Origin: Athripsodes cinereus
Lineage: Eukaryota > Arthropoda > Insecta > Trichoptera > Leptoceridae
DNA: 64,000 nt
Assembly: GCA_947579605.1 (NCBI GenBank)
Contig: OX388325.1
Location: 10,163,572 to 10,227,571, forward strand
Reading direction: 5' to 3'
The notes beneath the pieces are model-generated. The model searched no databases and had not been told where the DNA came from. It worked only from the letters and a program-made list of their open reading frames with translations. The position numbers and the translations under genes are program-made. Position 1 is the stretch's first letter; every line of letters begins with the position of its first letter. Positions 21,501-32,260 of this stretch are shown here, piece after piece.

Positions 21501-22841
21501 TGTAAACAAACGTTTGAACGTCGTAGGAATATTTAGGTGCGACATATTTTATCTTGAGATATGCACATCAAAGCTTATTTTATGGACTGACGGTTCTTAG
21601 TGGAAGTTCATATTAATGAAACAAGATGTATGTGGACTTTAATAATTTTTAAACTGGCTTTCAAATGATTCCGTTCTCATCGTCGGGCAAAAGCAAAGAT
21701 AACGAGGCAACCATAGAAAACCCTTATCAGATATGTGTATTTTTATAGAGGTTGATTAAAGTTGATAAAATGACACACTAATTAATTAAAATTCTTAATA
21801 TCTTAGTTTGGAACTAGCTTGGTTTTTTGTGCATTGTTCTATATTTGTTATGTTATATAAATCCATAGCTGTGGAGTACCAAGCATGTGAGATTCCAATG
21901 GTATTTTTATTTACTGATTGAATAGACGTTTGTTTTATAAAACTCCATATTAATTTATGGAGATAAACACAAACTGTTTGAGTTTTACTATATTTAATAA
22001 TAGGTACATTAACTTGGTTTCGACTTACAAAGTCATTGTCAAACTATTTTTATTGCTATGTATATATTGTGTTTCAGGTTACTTTGTTTCTGGTCACATA
22101 AAGTCTGCGTACAACATGGAGATGATAATGGAGAAACAACAAACCACTGTCACGGTGTGTGCACCCGGGTGTGAGGAACCCGGTATGTATGTAACTAACG
22201 TAACTTTGCGCACCATACAGCAAAATAATAATCAGATAGGTTATCTCGCTGCTACGATAAACATCTGCAATAAACTTATTTGCCAAATGCCAAATCCTTT
22301 TTAGGGATAAGTTCTTACTATAAGTTGTTACCTTAATCAATTTAACAGGGAAAAATTTTAAATTACATTTAACATTGGGTGTGGTATATATTCTGGTCTC
22401 TATCTTTAATTGTCCACTTTATTTTCAGACGAATCCACTCCCCCTCTGTCGCGAGTTATGGGGCAATCTGAAGCACAAAAGCAATACTCGTGCGAGACAC
22501 GTGCACAAATGCAAAGATTACTAGACAGGTCGCCAACAAATTCATCGGACGAACAATCTAATCAAGACGCGCAAACAGAAGTTACAATCGTACAAGAACA
22601 AGTCGATGTGCACGCAGCAGACAAATCTGTGATAATCAAAGAGAGTGTGAGTGATGTTAATACTTCATCGTGTTGTAAAGATGTGACTAAAAGTAGTTCA
22701 AACGATGATAAAAACATTATCAGTTGTTGTGGAAGCGATAAAGATGACATTGTGTCTAACACTAACGAAAATGTAGACGTAAATTTTATTAAACCTTGTT
22801 CAGAAAAGAACAAAGACGAGAAAAAGAATGACGACGAATAA
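18573..22841 (+). CDS. CTR/SLC31-family copper transporter, 5 coding exons, 316 aa
   Basis: Coding exons are 18573-18808, 19547-19615, 20798-20925, 22078-22182 and 22429-22841; all introns are GT-AG and the 951-nt frame is continuous. The family forms membrane trimers that carry Cu(I). Residues about 10-50 form TM1, then a cytosolic loop (51-110), TM2 with the copper-selectivity motif MxxxM (M124, M128), and TM3 with the packing motif GxxxG (G141, G145). Spacing agrees with the family. An acceptor at 18551-18560 followed by an in-frame TGA fixes the start, leaving only about 8 residues before TM1, so there is no Met/His-rich outer domain; this is closer to SLC31A2-type than to SLC31A1-type proteins. 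Unusual is a long polar C-terminal tail (about 150 residues) with Cys motifs CAPGC (172-176), CC (261-262) and CC (279-280), possibly copper-binding. A 5' non-coding exon must exist upstream. Confidence 0.9.
18834..19075. mobile_element. hAT-like end in CTR intron 1
   Basis: Starts CAGAGGTTCCCAAACTTT, a common hAT terminus. The interior (CCCCCCGTCGCTAAATTTTC, CCCAGTACCTTTTTCTACAA) is shared with the hAT elements at 30912-31211 and 44694-45143. The right terminus was not found, so the copy is probably truncated. Confidence 0.55.
19203..19400. repeat. Foldback MITE in CTR intron 1
   Basis: Arms AAAACACTGTATTTTACAC...TTTCGAAACTTACTGTTTCATC and their inverse at about 19323-19391 form a near-perfect long hairpin with a loop of about 35 bases. 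Confidence 0.8.
19650..20205 (-). pseudogene. Scattered LINE fragments in CTR intron 2
   Basis: 19650-19730 (CATTCCCTCACCGCATTCC...) and 20020-20205 (CTCTTACTCAACACGC, GACAATTTGATG) are decayed minus-strand copies of the LINE at 3917-4660. Between them, 19880-19960 carries a tail of the GATAAACTCGCC family. Confidence 0.65.
20218..20462. repeat. MITE with about 35-bp TIRs
   Basis: Left end GATGGCATAGTGCACAGATG and right end CATCTGTGCGCTTTGCCATC are inverse. The shared arm continues through GTGGTAAGTGCAGTTTT. It lies in CTR intron 2. The target duplication is unclear. Confidence 0.8.
20636..20766. mobile_element. Pogo/Tigger-like terminal fragments
   Basis: CCCAATTAAGCGGAATCGAC followed by TGTA resembles the terminus of pogo/Tigger-like elements next to a TA. 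A second, same-orientation copy (CCTAATTAAGCGGAATGTTG) lies about 110 bases to the left, so this is a rearranged fragment. Confidence 0.45.
21000..21110 (-). mobile_element. LINE tail fragment in CTR intron 3
   Basis: AAGTTGCAGCAGCCTCACTA with the neighbouring CTTTATTCA matches 35575-35680, another minus-orientation retrotransposon tail. The rest of the intron (21110-22077) holds nothing I recognise. Confidence 0.5.
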
Positions 22842-22977
22842 TGACGAACACCAAATTTGTAAGACTGTGTATTTAATTATTGTTTGTGGAGGTAGTGAAG
22901 TAACGGAAATAATCACAATATGCGTAATTGTTCATACATTTTATCACATCTTTTGTGGAATCCCCGGCATCGAATAG

Positions 22978-23196
22978 GTTTCTCATTCGTTCCTGTACGT
23001 TTTCCAATATCTTAATGTAAAAAGCAAGTACATATTTGTAAAACATCACATGACGGATATTTAACATCTTCAATTTGGCGATGATGTATGCCACAAATTC
23101 TGAATGTCTCACTTTTTATTGGCACAGAGAAGATGACTGGCATGTTTATTACATGTTGTTCCAGTTATTCTACTGACTACCCCACTTGTGGGAAAT
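22978..23196 (-). repeat. Interspersed repeat R1
   Basis: Inverse copy of the repeat at 26955-27190: it contains ACCCCACTTGTGGGA, GGCACAGAGA and a decayed TTTCTCATTCGTTCCTGTACG. It lies just 3' of the copper transporter gene. Confidence 0.75.
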
Positions 23197-23273
23197 GGAG
23201 TGATGGCATGCACATCGTCACACCCAAAGTGTAACGTCAGATCTGCAAATTTATCATTTACACCTGGCTAAGC

Positions 23274-23523
23274 AGAGATGGTGTATTTATCTGAAAGAGA
23301 GGGTGTGAGGAAGCGCGGGCGTCCGAGAACCACGTGGCTTAACCACGTGGATCAAATTCTCAAGGACGGTCGCGTGTTAAGTAAGAGGAATCAGCGTGCA
23401 TGTATGAGAAACTGGATGAATGTAGAGGAAGCGAAAGAAGTATGTAAGGATAGAGCGACATGGCGTTCCGTTCTCTCTGCCTACCCCACCTGGGACACGG
23501 CGTGAGGGTATAGTATAGTATAG
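23274..23523 (+). pseudogene. LINE ORF2 C-terminus with tail
   Basis: Encodes YLSEREGVRKRGRPRTTW..., RAT-WRSVLSAYPTWDTA, stop, then TATAGTATAGTATAGTA. It is a plus-strand, 5'-truncated copy of the family at 3917-4660 and the best-preserved 3' end of it here. Confidence 0.88.
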
Positions 23524-23567
23524 TAAGCAGAGATTAGCGTTATTCCAGCATTATTTCTGACTTAACA

Positions 23568-23736
23568 TTTTTTTTTTTTAAAAAGATATATCTGGGTTTT
23601 GTTATAAACCCAAATACAACCTTATACACCTTTCACAGTAAGCTAAAAGCTTGTTTCGTAAAAGGGGAGTTTGCCGGTACCTGGGATCGAACCACGGACC
23701 CCCTGTTCACGAGGCCGAGGCTCTACCGACGAACTC
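23568..23736 (-). mobile_element. SINE copy
   Basis: Full-length inverse copy with an intact B box (GGGATCGAACC on plus). A nine-base piece of the head (TCCAGGCTA) is deleted. It sits about 45 bases from the end of the LINE copy at 23523. Confidence 0.9.
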
Positions 23737-23784
23737 ATATTCCTTACTTCTATCTACTATTACCATATAGCATATACTATCATA

Positions 23785-24016
23785 GCATATCCCACAAGTG
23801 GGATTGCAGACCAGCTACATATATATATATATACATTCAAGCTGTCCTCTCTGTGCTGACAAAAAATTGAAACGTTCGGGATGGGGAGCAAACCTCATCG
23901 CTGAATTTAAGATGTAAAATGTCTTCATGTTTTCAAACAACTGGCTTTTACAGTATGACACTCGAAAACGTAAGGAAAAGAATGGGAGAACAATTCTTAC
24001 GGGATGCTCCAGGGCC
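23785..24016 (+). repeat. Interspersed repeat R1
   Basis: Contains ATATCCCACAAGTGGGAT, GCAGACCAGCTACAT, TGCTGACAAAAAATTGAAAC and GAGCAAACCTCATCGCTGAA, ending in GAATGGGAGAACAATTC. Copy of the same repeat as 26955-27190. Confidence 0.85.
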
Positions 24017-24037
24017 CTTATTTTTTTATTCCTTATA

Positions 24038-24342
24038 CTGCCCTGCTAAGTAAAAACACAGTAATTACCAAAACACATAGGTGTCAGAATCGCAGACCAA
24101 GTTTGAAACTACTTTTTGTGTTTATTTTTTTAAATACTAAAAAACAAACCATCCACAGTCGTTGCAAATATCTAAATTAGTTTACTAAAAGGAAAATATT
24201 GAATATCTGAGATATTTGTGATGACTATGTTTTATTTTTTAATACTTAATGTAAAAAATACACACAAAAGGTTTCAAACTTGGTCTGCGATTCTGACACC
24301 TATGTGTTTTGGTAATTACTGTGTTTTTATTTAGCAGGGCAG
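24038..24342. repeat. Long-TIR MITE
   Basis: CTGCCCTGCTAAGTAAAAAC at the left end is the inverse of the right end (TTTTTATTTAGCAGGGCAG). The TIR extends through CATAGGTGTCAGAATCGCAG for about 70 bases. The target duplication is not clear. Confidence 0.88.
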
Positions 24343-24559
24343 CATACATGTCAAATTGTTTTTGGGGCATACTGATTATAGAGCAACAGCTGTCAATTGA
24401 AAATAAAAAAAATTATACTGTGGAACAATATTTTTATTGATGGAAAATTTTAATTTTCGGTGTAATATTGTGTGGCCAAACTGTTTTCTAAGATTTTTCA
24501 TTTTTGCAGAATTAGTTTTATTCATGGCTAGTTAAGTAGGTGTAAATATGCATTTCCTT

Positions 24560-25108
24560 TGTGCGTTTGACTGATAATGTTTATTATTATTATAAAACAT
24601 CACCCTGCACTGAGACCATAACAGCTTTTGGCCAAGGCGGTCTCAGCAGAAAAAATGAAAAAACAAAAAAATGCCAAGTCAAAAAAAAGATGTCATCAAA
24701 AAGAGACAATCAGAGGAGAATCTCTATCCTGGCGATAAAGTCATTGTATGTTATGTTGAAAATATCGACATGAACATTCAAATTATTAAACAATTTTATA
24801 GCCCTTCCGACAGGAAAGTTTGGTATTATGTTTGTTCTGCTACCAGGGGTGTAAAAAAGTAAATGCTGTCGAGAACGATTGAACGATACTGGGACGTAGA
24901 TACAAAACTCACTCAAAATCATTGGATTACTTATAAAGCCACTCAAGAGTTTGAAAAAATGCCTCGCACAATATACATCCCGACGGTGCATCAGCGTATC
25001 ATATCCCAGACAACCCAGTATGAAAGCAGATGGAAACAAATAAGGATAGTATCCAAATGTATACAAGTAAATCATTCTTAAACACCTTTTCTGGACCTTC
25101 TCCAACAT
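24560..25108 (-). pseudogene. LINE ORF2 C-terminal fragment with 3' region
   Basis: The minus strand has a 132-codon open frame at 24710-25108: LEKVQKRCLRMIYLYTFGYY, HFFKLLSGFISNP and SRQHLLFYTPGSRTN follow the pattern of the last domain of jockey/CR1-like ORF2. The 3' side reaches a GTTTATTATTATTATA tail near 24577. Confidence 0.8.
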
Positions 25109-25109
25109 T

Positions 25110-25640
25110 AGACATCATTATATGTAATATCTCCAGTTATTTAACTACCTCCATTATATTATATTTTATGTACCTATTTAATATTTTAATGTTATTATAA
25201 TTATACTCGTTTTTTATGTTTACCCTAGGTTAAAACAAATTATTCCATATTTTATAGTGATCATCGTGTATTTCGAAATGTGTTACGTCACAAAATTGTG
25301 CAATGTTTTATACTCAAATATTTTAAAATATCTTAACTGAATAGACATATCTCCTTCCTGTGTTTTCGTGATCGAAACAAAGTTGTTTTTTTTATTATTA
25401 CAAAACAATTGCATGCTGATTTTTTTTCTGGAAGTAAATTTTACAAAATACTTTCGTTAAAAATATTATATGAATTACCCAGTTTCATAAGTCAAAAACT
25501 GGAAATTCTTGTATTCCGAGACATGCATCAAAGTTTTGGTGGTATTCTACTTAAAGCTCAAACAAAAACTTATGTTTAGAATCTTTAATAATTTTTTTTG
25601 ACCAGGATTGGGCCCAGATATTTCTGTGGTTTACATTAAA
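25110..25640. other. Gene-free AT-rich stretch
   Basis: Nothing was recognised here. Confidence 0.55.
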
Positions 25641-25649
25641 TGTTTCTCG

Positions 25650-25817
25650 ATTGGTGGACTTGATATTTTGAATGTGAGATTGGCGGAATAAGTGAACATT
25701 GGCTACGGAATTTTAGCAATCCTAAAGCCAATTGGTAAGCGTTGGGATGCCTATTTCATTTCTTGTGATTGATTTTGTACAATGTTGCATTGTGTTACAT
25801 GGTTTTCCAATTGAGAT
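25650..25817. repeat. Interspersed repeat R2
   Basis: TCTCGATTGGTGGACTTGAT through GTTTTCCAATTGAGA; the ends are inverse (TCTCGATTGG and CCAATTGAGA). A second copy lies at 39488-39680. Confidence 0.65.
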
Positions 25818-26099
25818 GTAAATTTTTGATTTTGCATATTTGATTTTGAGAAATAGACGTTTTTGGAATCAAAAGAATACCACTGTTTTTAACATCAATA
25901 AAATTTTAAAATCATTAATTTATATTTGTTGTCCTACGAAACTGGGTGATTGATGAAACAAAATATATGTATTCATTTTAGGTTACACTTTCCTACCCCA
26001 CAAGTGTTACATAAGCATCACAAATAGCGCATTCTCTTTTTCTTCCATCAAATACTGAACAATTTTTCATTTTAAATTAAGCATGTCTTTAGTATATTG

Positions 26100-26215
26100 A
26101 ATAGGAGAGCATGTATGAATGTTATTGAAAGCGAAAAATGTATGTAAGAATAAGAGTAAATGGTGCTCGATTCCTTCCGCCTCCCCCGCACGGGAAGCCA
26201 TGTGATGGTGTATAA
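26100..26215 (+). pseudogene. Decayed LINE 3' end
   Basis: ATGTATGAATGTTATTGAAAGCGAAAAATGTATG ... CCTCCCCCGCACGGGAAGCC corresponds to the last codons (MNVEEAKEVC ... YPTWDTA region) of the LINE at 23274, heavily mutated. Confidence 0.65.
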
Positions 26216-26265
26216 TTCTGTGTGCTGAAGGTAGACTATGGTACTATGTTGTTTTATAACTTTAA

Positions 26266-26415
26266 TTCATCGATAACCTGGAGGTAATTAGCCTCACATT
26301 TAAATGGTGCGTGGTTCGATCCCAGGTGTCTGCAAACTCCCCTTTCACGACAAAAGCTGTTTGTTAGCTTACTGTAAAAGGTATTTACGGTTATATTTGG
26401 GTTTATTACAAAACA
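26266..26415 (+). mobile_element. SINE copy, diverged
   Basis: ATAACCTGGAGGTAATTAGCC followed by a perfect GGTTCGATCCC and the body CCCCTTTCACGACA. The A-box part is degraded. Confidence 0.85.
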
Positions 26416-26489
26416 TGTGAACATAATAGTGTTGTAATAGTCCTCATTTTGATGACATATTCATCAATGTTGTAAATACAATACATTCT

Positions 26490-26605
26490 ATGATATACAT
26501 AGATAAATGTATAATATCCATAGATAAATGTATAATATCCATAGATAAATGTATAATATCCGCAGACATATGTATAATATCCACAGATAAATGTATTATA
26601 TCATT
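26490..26605. repeat. 21-bp minisatellite, about 5 copies
   Basis: The unit ATAGATAAATGTATAATATCC repeats five times with slight change. It keeps both strands open for about 60 codons, so the short frames there are not genes. Confidence 0.92.
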
Positions 26606-26954
26606 TGGATTTAGGAAAAGGTCACAGCTACAGCCAATATCAGTAATGATCCACAATCATCTTTGGCAATAATGACAAATAATAACATATTATTACAAGA
26701 AGTAGTAATTGTTGAAAAACTTTGAATAGCCATACTAAAAAATGACATGATATAGTCTCCGTTGGGCATACAGTTATGTTTGTATAGATTGTATGATTAT
26801 AAACTATGAAATTGTTAAAGATTATAAATAAAATTGTATTGTTATTTCTTGATTAAATAAATTTTCTATATTGAATACGCATTCTATTTTCTTTTGTACC
26901 CCCATGCAGTCCCCAATAAAGAACAAGTTTCTGTTACTACTACTACTACTATCC

Positions 26955-27190
26955 CATCATGGTATATCCCGCAAGTGGGGTAGCCAGCAGACCAGCTGCA
27001 CGTAACAAACATGCAAGCTGCCCAAGAATATAGAGTTTCAGGGTAGGTGGCAGATCTCACCAATGAATTTAAGTTAAACATAAAATATATTTATTTTCAA
27101 ATACCTACGTTTTACGAGACACTCGAAATCTTACAGAAAAGAGTGGAAGACCAATTCGTCGCCAGGTGCTTTCCTGAAATAAGTTTCCCA
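26955..27190 (+). repeat. Interspersed repeat R1, best copy
   Basis: Starts ATCATGGTATATCCCGCAAG, then GGGGTAGCCAGCAGACCAGC, GGTGGCAGATCTCACCAATG, TACGAGACACTCGAAATC and AAAAGAGTGGAAGACCAATTC. About ten copies or fragments occur in the window (16188, 22978, 23785, 39735, 44403, 54951, 60420, 61712, 62755). It has no Pol III boxes and no long frame; the class is unknown. Confidence 0.8.
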
Positions 27191-27199
27191 TACCAGGTT

Positions 27200-28010
27200 T
27201 ATCAGAATAATACTGTCACACGAAGCTGTCACTGTGATTTATTTGAGAGAATTTTAGAGCCTTTGGCATGTCGCTAGGTAGCTAACTTAATTGGACAAAG
27301 CACTCCTAACAAATAGAATGGACTGTGGTGTATGTCCTATCTGGAGAACCAATCAACTTTTTTCACAATAATTGTTAAACAAAGTTGGTTGGAAGTAGCA
27401 AGCTCTATCTTAAATCATTCCTCTTAAGGACACAGGATGGTGCCAGCTTTTTCTGTTGAGACAGATTCTGTTTTATCAAGATTATTATCCTCCGATACTC
27501 TGGGTTGGCTAGAAGAAATTGCATATGTGATAAGCCCACCTTTTGGTACTCTCTGTGGACGTATACTTGTATACTGAATATTTTGATGCCTGCAAAGTTT
27601 TATATATTATTACTACATTAGTTAAGAAAAAACATATTATTGTACAAAAATCTTTATTTTACATTTGTTAACATATATAAATATCAACTTAACATTAATA
27701 TGGCAAAAATAACACATTTAGTAATTAAACATACGTAATTCTAATAAAAAATTGTATCTTCTTAATATTATCAAGAAACACATAAACATGTCAAATTCAT
27801 AGAAAAACAAACAATAATATGATGTCTGATGTTTCTATATTCATTTAGTTTCAATTTCTACCACCGTGGCGCTAGTTTTTAATACTTTCATTTTAATCAA
27901 AACCATTTAGGAACTTTTTGATATTATTCAACACAATACAACATTTCTCGCAATATATTTAGTTTATGTAATAAAACACCCATTTAATCAACAGCTGTAC
28001 TCATAAAAGA
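27200..28010. other. Gene-free stretch with a LINE tail scrap
   Basis: 27500-27560 (GGTTGGCTAGAAGAAATTGC ... GATAAGCCCACC) is a decayed tail of the GATAAACTCGCC family. The rest is AT-rich with no supported feature. Confidence 0.5.
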
Positions 28011-28216
28011 GTGCATCCAGATAGTAGGATGCGAACGTCAATCAATCTTCAACGATTTGGAGCAGAGATCTCCGAAGAAATATTCGAATGAATGCGTTTG
28101 TTTCCCGTCCTTATACGGGTTACGAAGGCATTCATTAAAATATTTCTTCGGAGAATGCTCCGAATCGTTGAAGATTGATGATTGATTGACGTTTGCATCT
28201 TACTATCTGGGCGCAC
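28011..28216. repeat. Foldback MITE, about 205 bp
   Basis: Left arm GTGCATCCAGATAGTAGGAT, right arm ATCTTACTATCTGGGCGCAC, with the shared inner GTCAATCAATC and AAATATTTCTTCGGAGA. The arms make up nearly the whole element. Confidence 0.88.
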
Positions 28217-28322
28217 CCAATGAGGAATAACTGCTATTTCAACTCTTACATCAGATTAAGTGACACTTTACCCACGAACATAGGGCAGCGTTGTTCCAAA
28301 TTTACACATGACTAAAATTATC

Positions 28323-28480
28323 ATCATCATTGCCTTCAACGCTCCTCTTGGGAGCACAGGGCAGAAACCAGCCTCCTACATTCAGAGCGTCTCTGTGCCA
28401 ATCGTGTCACCTCTTCCCACGTCATTACCTGCGCTCTGATGCCGTTGTCATAGGAACGGTGTATTGTGAAAGAGGATGTA
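28323..28480 (-). pseudogene. LINE ORF2 3' fragment, copy 1
   Basis: GCCTTCAACGCTCCTCTTGG through GTTGTCATAGGAACGGTGTA matches 31960-32110. That copy extends further and encodes the ORF2 end on the minus strand. Confidence 0.7.
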
Positions 28481-30090
28481 TCGTATTGTGTATTGTAAAA
28501 AAATATCATTCCTTTAAATGTCAATTAACGCTGCTTATCAATGGAAAAACTTTGATTTTCAGCATTAAAACATTGAGTTAGTGCACTGTTTCGTAAGTTT
28601 TGATTTATTAAGTAAAAACAAATTGTCAGATTGTTTTTTTAGTTAAAGCTAACTAGACATGTCTCAATATGCATTTTGTGTTGCTGATACATTTATTGTT
28701 CTTGACTAAGACCTAACACATCAATACACGAAATAAAAGTTCTAGATAGCTATCTTAGGATTAAGTTATCTTACGGATAAAGTGATGGAATAAAATTTGC
28801 CGCATCAATCTAAAAACTATCCAATGGATAACCAATGTGTTGGCTAAACTGAATTTGCATGTTTTGTCAATGATTGTTAGTCAAGTCTACTTAAATAGCT
28901 TTTCCATTATTGTCACTTCTGCGCCTGGTGCAACGAGAAGCAAATTGTTACAAAATCACAATAAGACAAGTGATAGAGATGTTTTCTTTAAATCTGCCCA
29001 TAGCAGTTTTATTTAATATCAGTTTATTCATTGTTCATAACCACCACTTACATAATATCTTTCATAATTATTTTTTTCTCATTAACAACATGTATGTAAT
29101 TCCTTCACTTTATGTTAGCCTGATTATGATGAGAGCGGAAGCTCTTGAAAACCGGCTCGGCAACAAACAAAGAATGGAAAGAAATCATATATTCCCTTTG
29201 ACAAAAACACACTATAAACAATTTTGACAGCTATCCTCGCTACATCGCATTGCTTTATCTCAAGGATAGGCGACATCTATACATTGAAGCGGCAAACATC
29301 CTATAGACAGACTAGAACATTTATGAATAATAGAAGTGCGTACAATATAATCTAAATTCTTAGTAAAATGCGTCTGAGTAACCAAATCATACATCATTTA
29401 TTAGATCTAAATTTCTCGTTAAGTACTCTTGATACAGTAATGATTATGACTTTACCTTGACTAAAACTCCACTGTAGAATTGTATTGATTTCTTCAATTT
29501 TGGGAATATCACTCATTGACATTTATAATCCAGCACAACTGGTCAACTAAGAAGATAAAGGAATTGAGTTAGAAAAAAACCGCAGAAGCAGAAAAAGCGA
29601 CAAATAAAACAGAACATTACTCCGTCAAATTTATGAATTAAATAGTCAAATCTTATGCAGTTCATTGATTATATTCTAGCTTCAATGGGGGTTGGAGGAC
29701 AGACAGAGGGAATGTGACTTCTCCAAAGTGTTAAGACAGAATTAGCCACAACTTATTGATTCATATACTGAAGACAAGCATTTCAATTTTGCTTTTTTTT
29801 CGCATAGGTCAACAATTAATGCCAAAAAGGGGCAAAAATTCTCAGAAGATAATAATATAGATAAAAATAAAACTGCTTTCGAAAGCAATTCAATGGAAGA
29901 CTTTTAAAATAATGAACTTCGAAAAAAATTAAATTGATTCTATGACACAAAAAAAAATCATAAAAAGAAGCGCAGGCTTTTACTGTTTTTCTTTTTTGAA
30001 CCATTTGAGAAATGACATTGATTTTGCTGTCACATATTGTTCGATTTGTAAGTATTTTTTAACTATAATTTGTATAGATTGTAAGGATAT
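28481..30090. other. Gene-free AT-rich stretch
   Basis: Only a LINE scrap near 29115-29170 (AGCCTGATTATGATGAGAGC, compare 35720) is recognised. Confidence 0.45.
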
Positions 30091-30129
30091 ATTACAACCT
30101 AGAACACGAACCTAGAACACAAAAAATAT

Positions 30130-30605
30130 TGCTTGTAATGGCTATGGGAGTGATGTTAGTTCAACCAAAAAGCTCAAGGTGCATGCAAAGATTTCACAAT
30201 GTTTGTGTGAGGCTAACGCTAACAAATTTTAAAAAGATGTAGCAACTCAAAAAGGCCAAATAAGAATGAGGAGAGTGTAAGAAGATAGATCTTCGGTCAA
30301 GTCAATCTTCCTCTCTAATCCAACAAGGTGCCATAACCTATTAACTAAATGGCCAAACCCATGACGAAATACCTCAAAGAAGAGAACATAAGGGTTCTTG
30401 ACTGGCCGAGAAACTTAACAGATACAACTAATTGAAAATGTCTGGGAAGCCTCGAGAAAAATTACTGAAAAAAATATAATCACAAATAAAAAGGAATTGA
30501 TTGGAAATATTATAAAAACGATGGCAAAACATGCCAAGGCAATAGCAAAAAAATGTATCGAGAGTACGCCAAGTACGCCAAGGCTTGAAGCCGAAATACA
30601 AAATT
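30130..30605 (+). pseudogene. Tc1-like transposase relic
   Basis: The C-terminal third reads EENIRVLDWP, a one-base frameshift, then IENVWEASRKITEKN, TNKKELIGNIIKTM, KKCIESTPSTPRLEAEIQN and stop. This matches the end of Tc1/mariner-type transposases (the VLDWP...NPIENLW...ESMPRR pattern). The upstream part is broken by stops and frameshifts. The terminal repeats were not found. Confidence 0.65.
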
Positions 30606-30911
30606 AAATACGATTGCGAAAAACCTTAGTTATATAATTGCAAGTAAAAATATGAGGTGAATGAAATGTGTTGATTGTAAAAGAGGTGATCCTCTGTAAA
30701 AACCAGTCAACACATTCTACCTCATAAAAAGCATCAAATTTTTTTTTAATCCAGTCGCTACTTTCAAAAAAACCTAAGAGCTCTACAAATCAATAAAATC
30801 TCTACATGCTTCACTAATGAAAATATTATTATTTTAAAATGAGCCGAAACTGTTACTTTCTTTGACTGAATCTAACTCTACTCTGTCTGTACTGTGAGAA
30901 GGTGTAGGTAC

Positions 30912-31211
30912 TAGTGATGTAACGAATGTGTGATTTTGGATATTCGCGAATGCGAATGCGAATATTTGTTGCTGATATTCGCGATGATATTTGCGAATGC
31001 GAATAGCAAATATTCAAACACCTTGGTTTTCTTAAAGAATATTTTCTTGAAGTACCTTTTTCTACAATGTACTGGGTAAGTATCCGGTACTTTTACCGAA
31101 TATCCGATACTTTATTACCGAAATAATATTCGCATATTTTTTTGCGAATACTTTGAAATATGCAAATATTCGCGAATGCGAATGCAAATATGAATATTCG
31201 TTACATCACTA
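30912..31211. mobile_element. hAT MITE, 300 bp, 8-bp duplication
   Basis: Termini TAGTGATGTAACGAA and TTCGTTACATCACTA; GTAGGTAC flanks both ends (30904-30911 and 31212-31219). The interior is rich in the inverted motif GCGAATGCGAATAT. Confidence 0.93.
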
Positions 31212-31219
31212 GTAGGTAC

Positions 31220-31870
31220 ATAGGCTGTACCAATTGCCAAATTACACATAGAATAGTTGAACTCTAAGTTGATGTTAGAAATAAAAAACCTAGTTCGGCA
31301 TTGGTGCTGCATAACATAACGGAAGGACATACAATAGATTTCGCAGGAGCACACACAATAATAAAATCGAATAATGAACCCCACAGGGTTATAAATTAAT
31401 CCATTAATATCGCCAAAAGAGACTTTGCTCTGAATGAAGAAACAAAATTAATTAGTTGCCCCACTTCTACCATCATTTGACAGAGACAGAGACAAAGACC
31501 TAACAGGATTGCTACCATTGACACAGCACGTAACAATGCATTGCATGATAACTTGAGACATCATACCGACACACATACTCCTGCTTCCTATAAACTACAA
31601 AATATGATCAAAGTCGCCATGTTTTCTTTACTGTGACTGTCTGTATTTCTATAAAATGATAAATAAACGAATTGGTTACTCAGCGCGTCTTACATTTACG
31701 TAATTTGGTACATTTAATACATTTATTACACTTATAACAACAACATTTAACATTAATTATCCATTTAACATAGAGAAACAACAAGTTATATAACATTAAT
31801 ATTATTTATATGACAGCCATTCATTTCAAACAACAAATTACCTACCTACAAAACTAGTTATGTTACAAAT
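31220..31870. other. Gene-free AT-rich stretch
   Basis: No supported feature. Confidence 0.5.
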
Positions 31871-31871
31871 A

Positions 31872-31925
31872 TCCAGCGGCGCGTGTCTTCCACACGAGCA
31901 AATACGCAACGCATGCCCTATAATG
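31872..31925. mobile_element. hAT end fragment
   Basis: CAGCGGCGCGTGTCTTCCAC and CAACGCATGCCCTATAATG resemble the left end of the hAT at 55339. No right end was found. Confidence 0.55.
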
Positions 31926-31959
31926 AATTAATTATCATAAAAATTGTATAATATTCATT

Positions 31960-32260
31960 CATTCATTCATCGCCCTCAACGCTCCTCTCGGGAGCACAGA
32001 ACAGAAACCATCCTCCTCCATTCAGAGCACCTCTGCGCCAATTGCGTCACCTCTTTTTACGACATTCCCTGCGCTCTGATGTTGTTGTCATAGGAATGAT
32101 GTATCGTGAAAAGGGGGTGCCTGGGCCGACGGAACCCTTGCGGACGGAAGAACAATGCTCTTTTTGGCCAAATATCATTGGGCATTCTCAGAACATGTCC
32201 CAGCCAGGACCATCGTCTCTCCTGTATAATATAGTAGTGTAGAATATCATTCAAAGATTA
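31960..32260 (-). pseudogene. LINE ORF2 3' fragment, copy 2
   Basis: The minus-strand translation contains RRWSWLGHVLRMPNDIWPKR, the conserved motif near the end of ORF2 in RTE/CR1-like LINEs. A TGAATGAATGAAT simple tail lies at 31958-31971. Confidence 0.8.

Noticed and set aside
26444..26672. ORFs of 60-70 codons on both strands
   Set aside because: Produced by the 21-bp minisatellite, whose length is a multiple of three.
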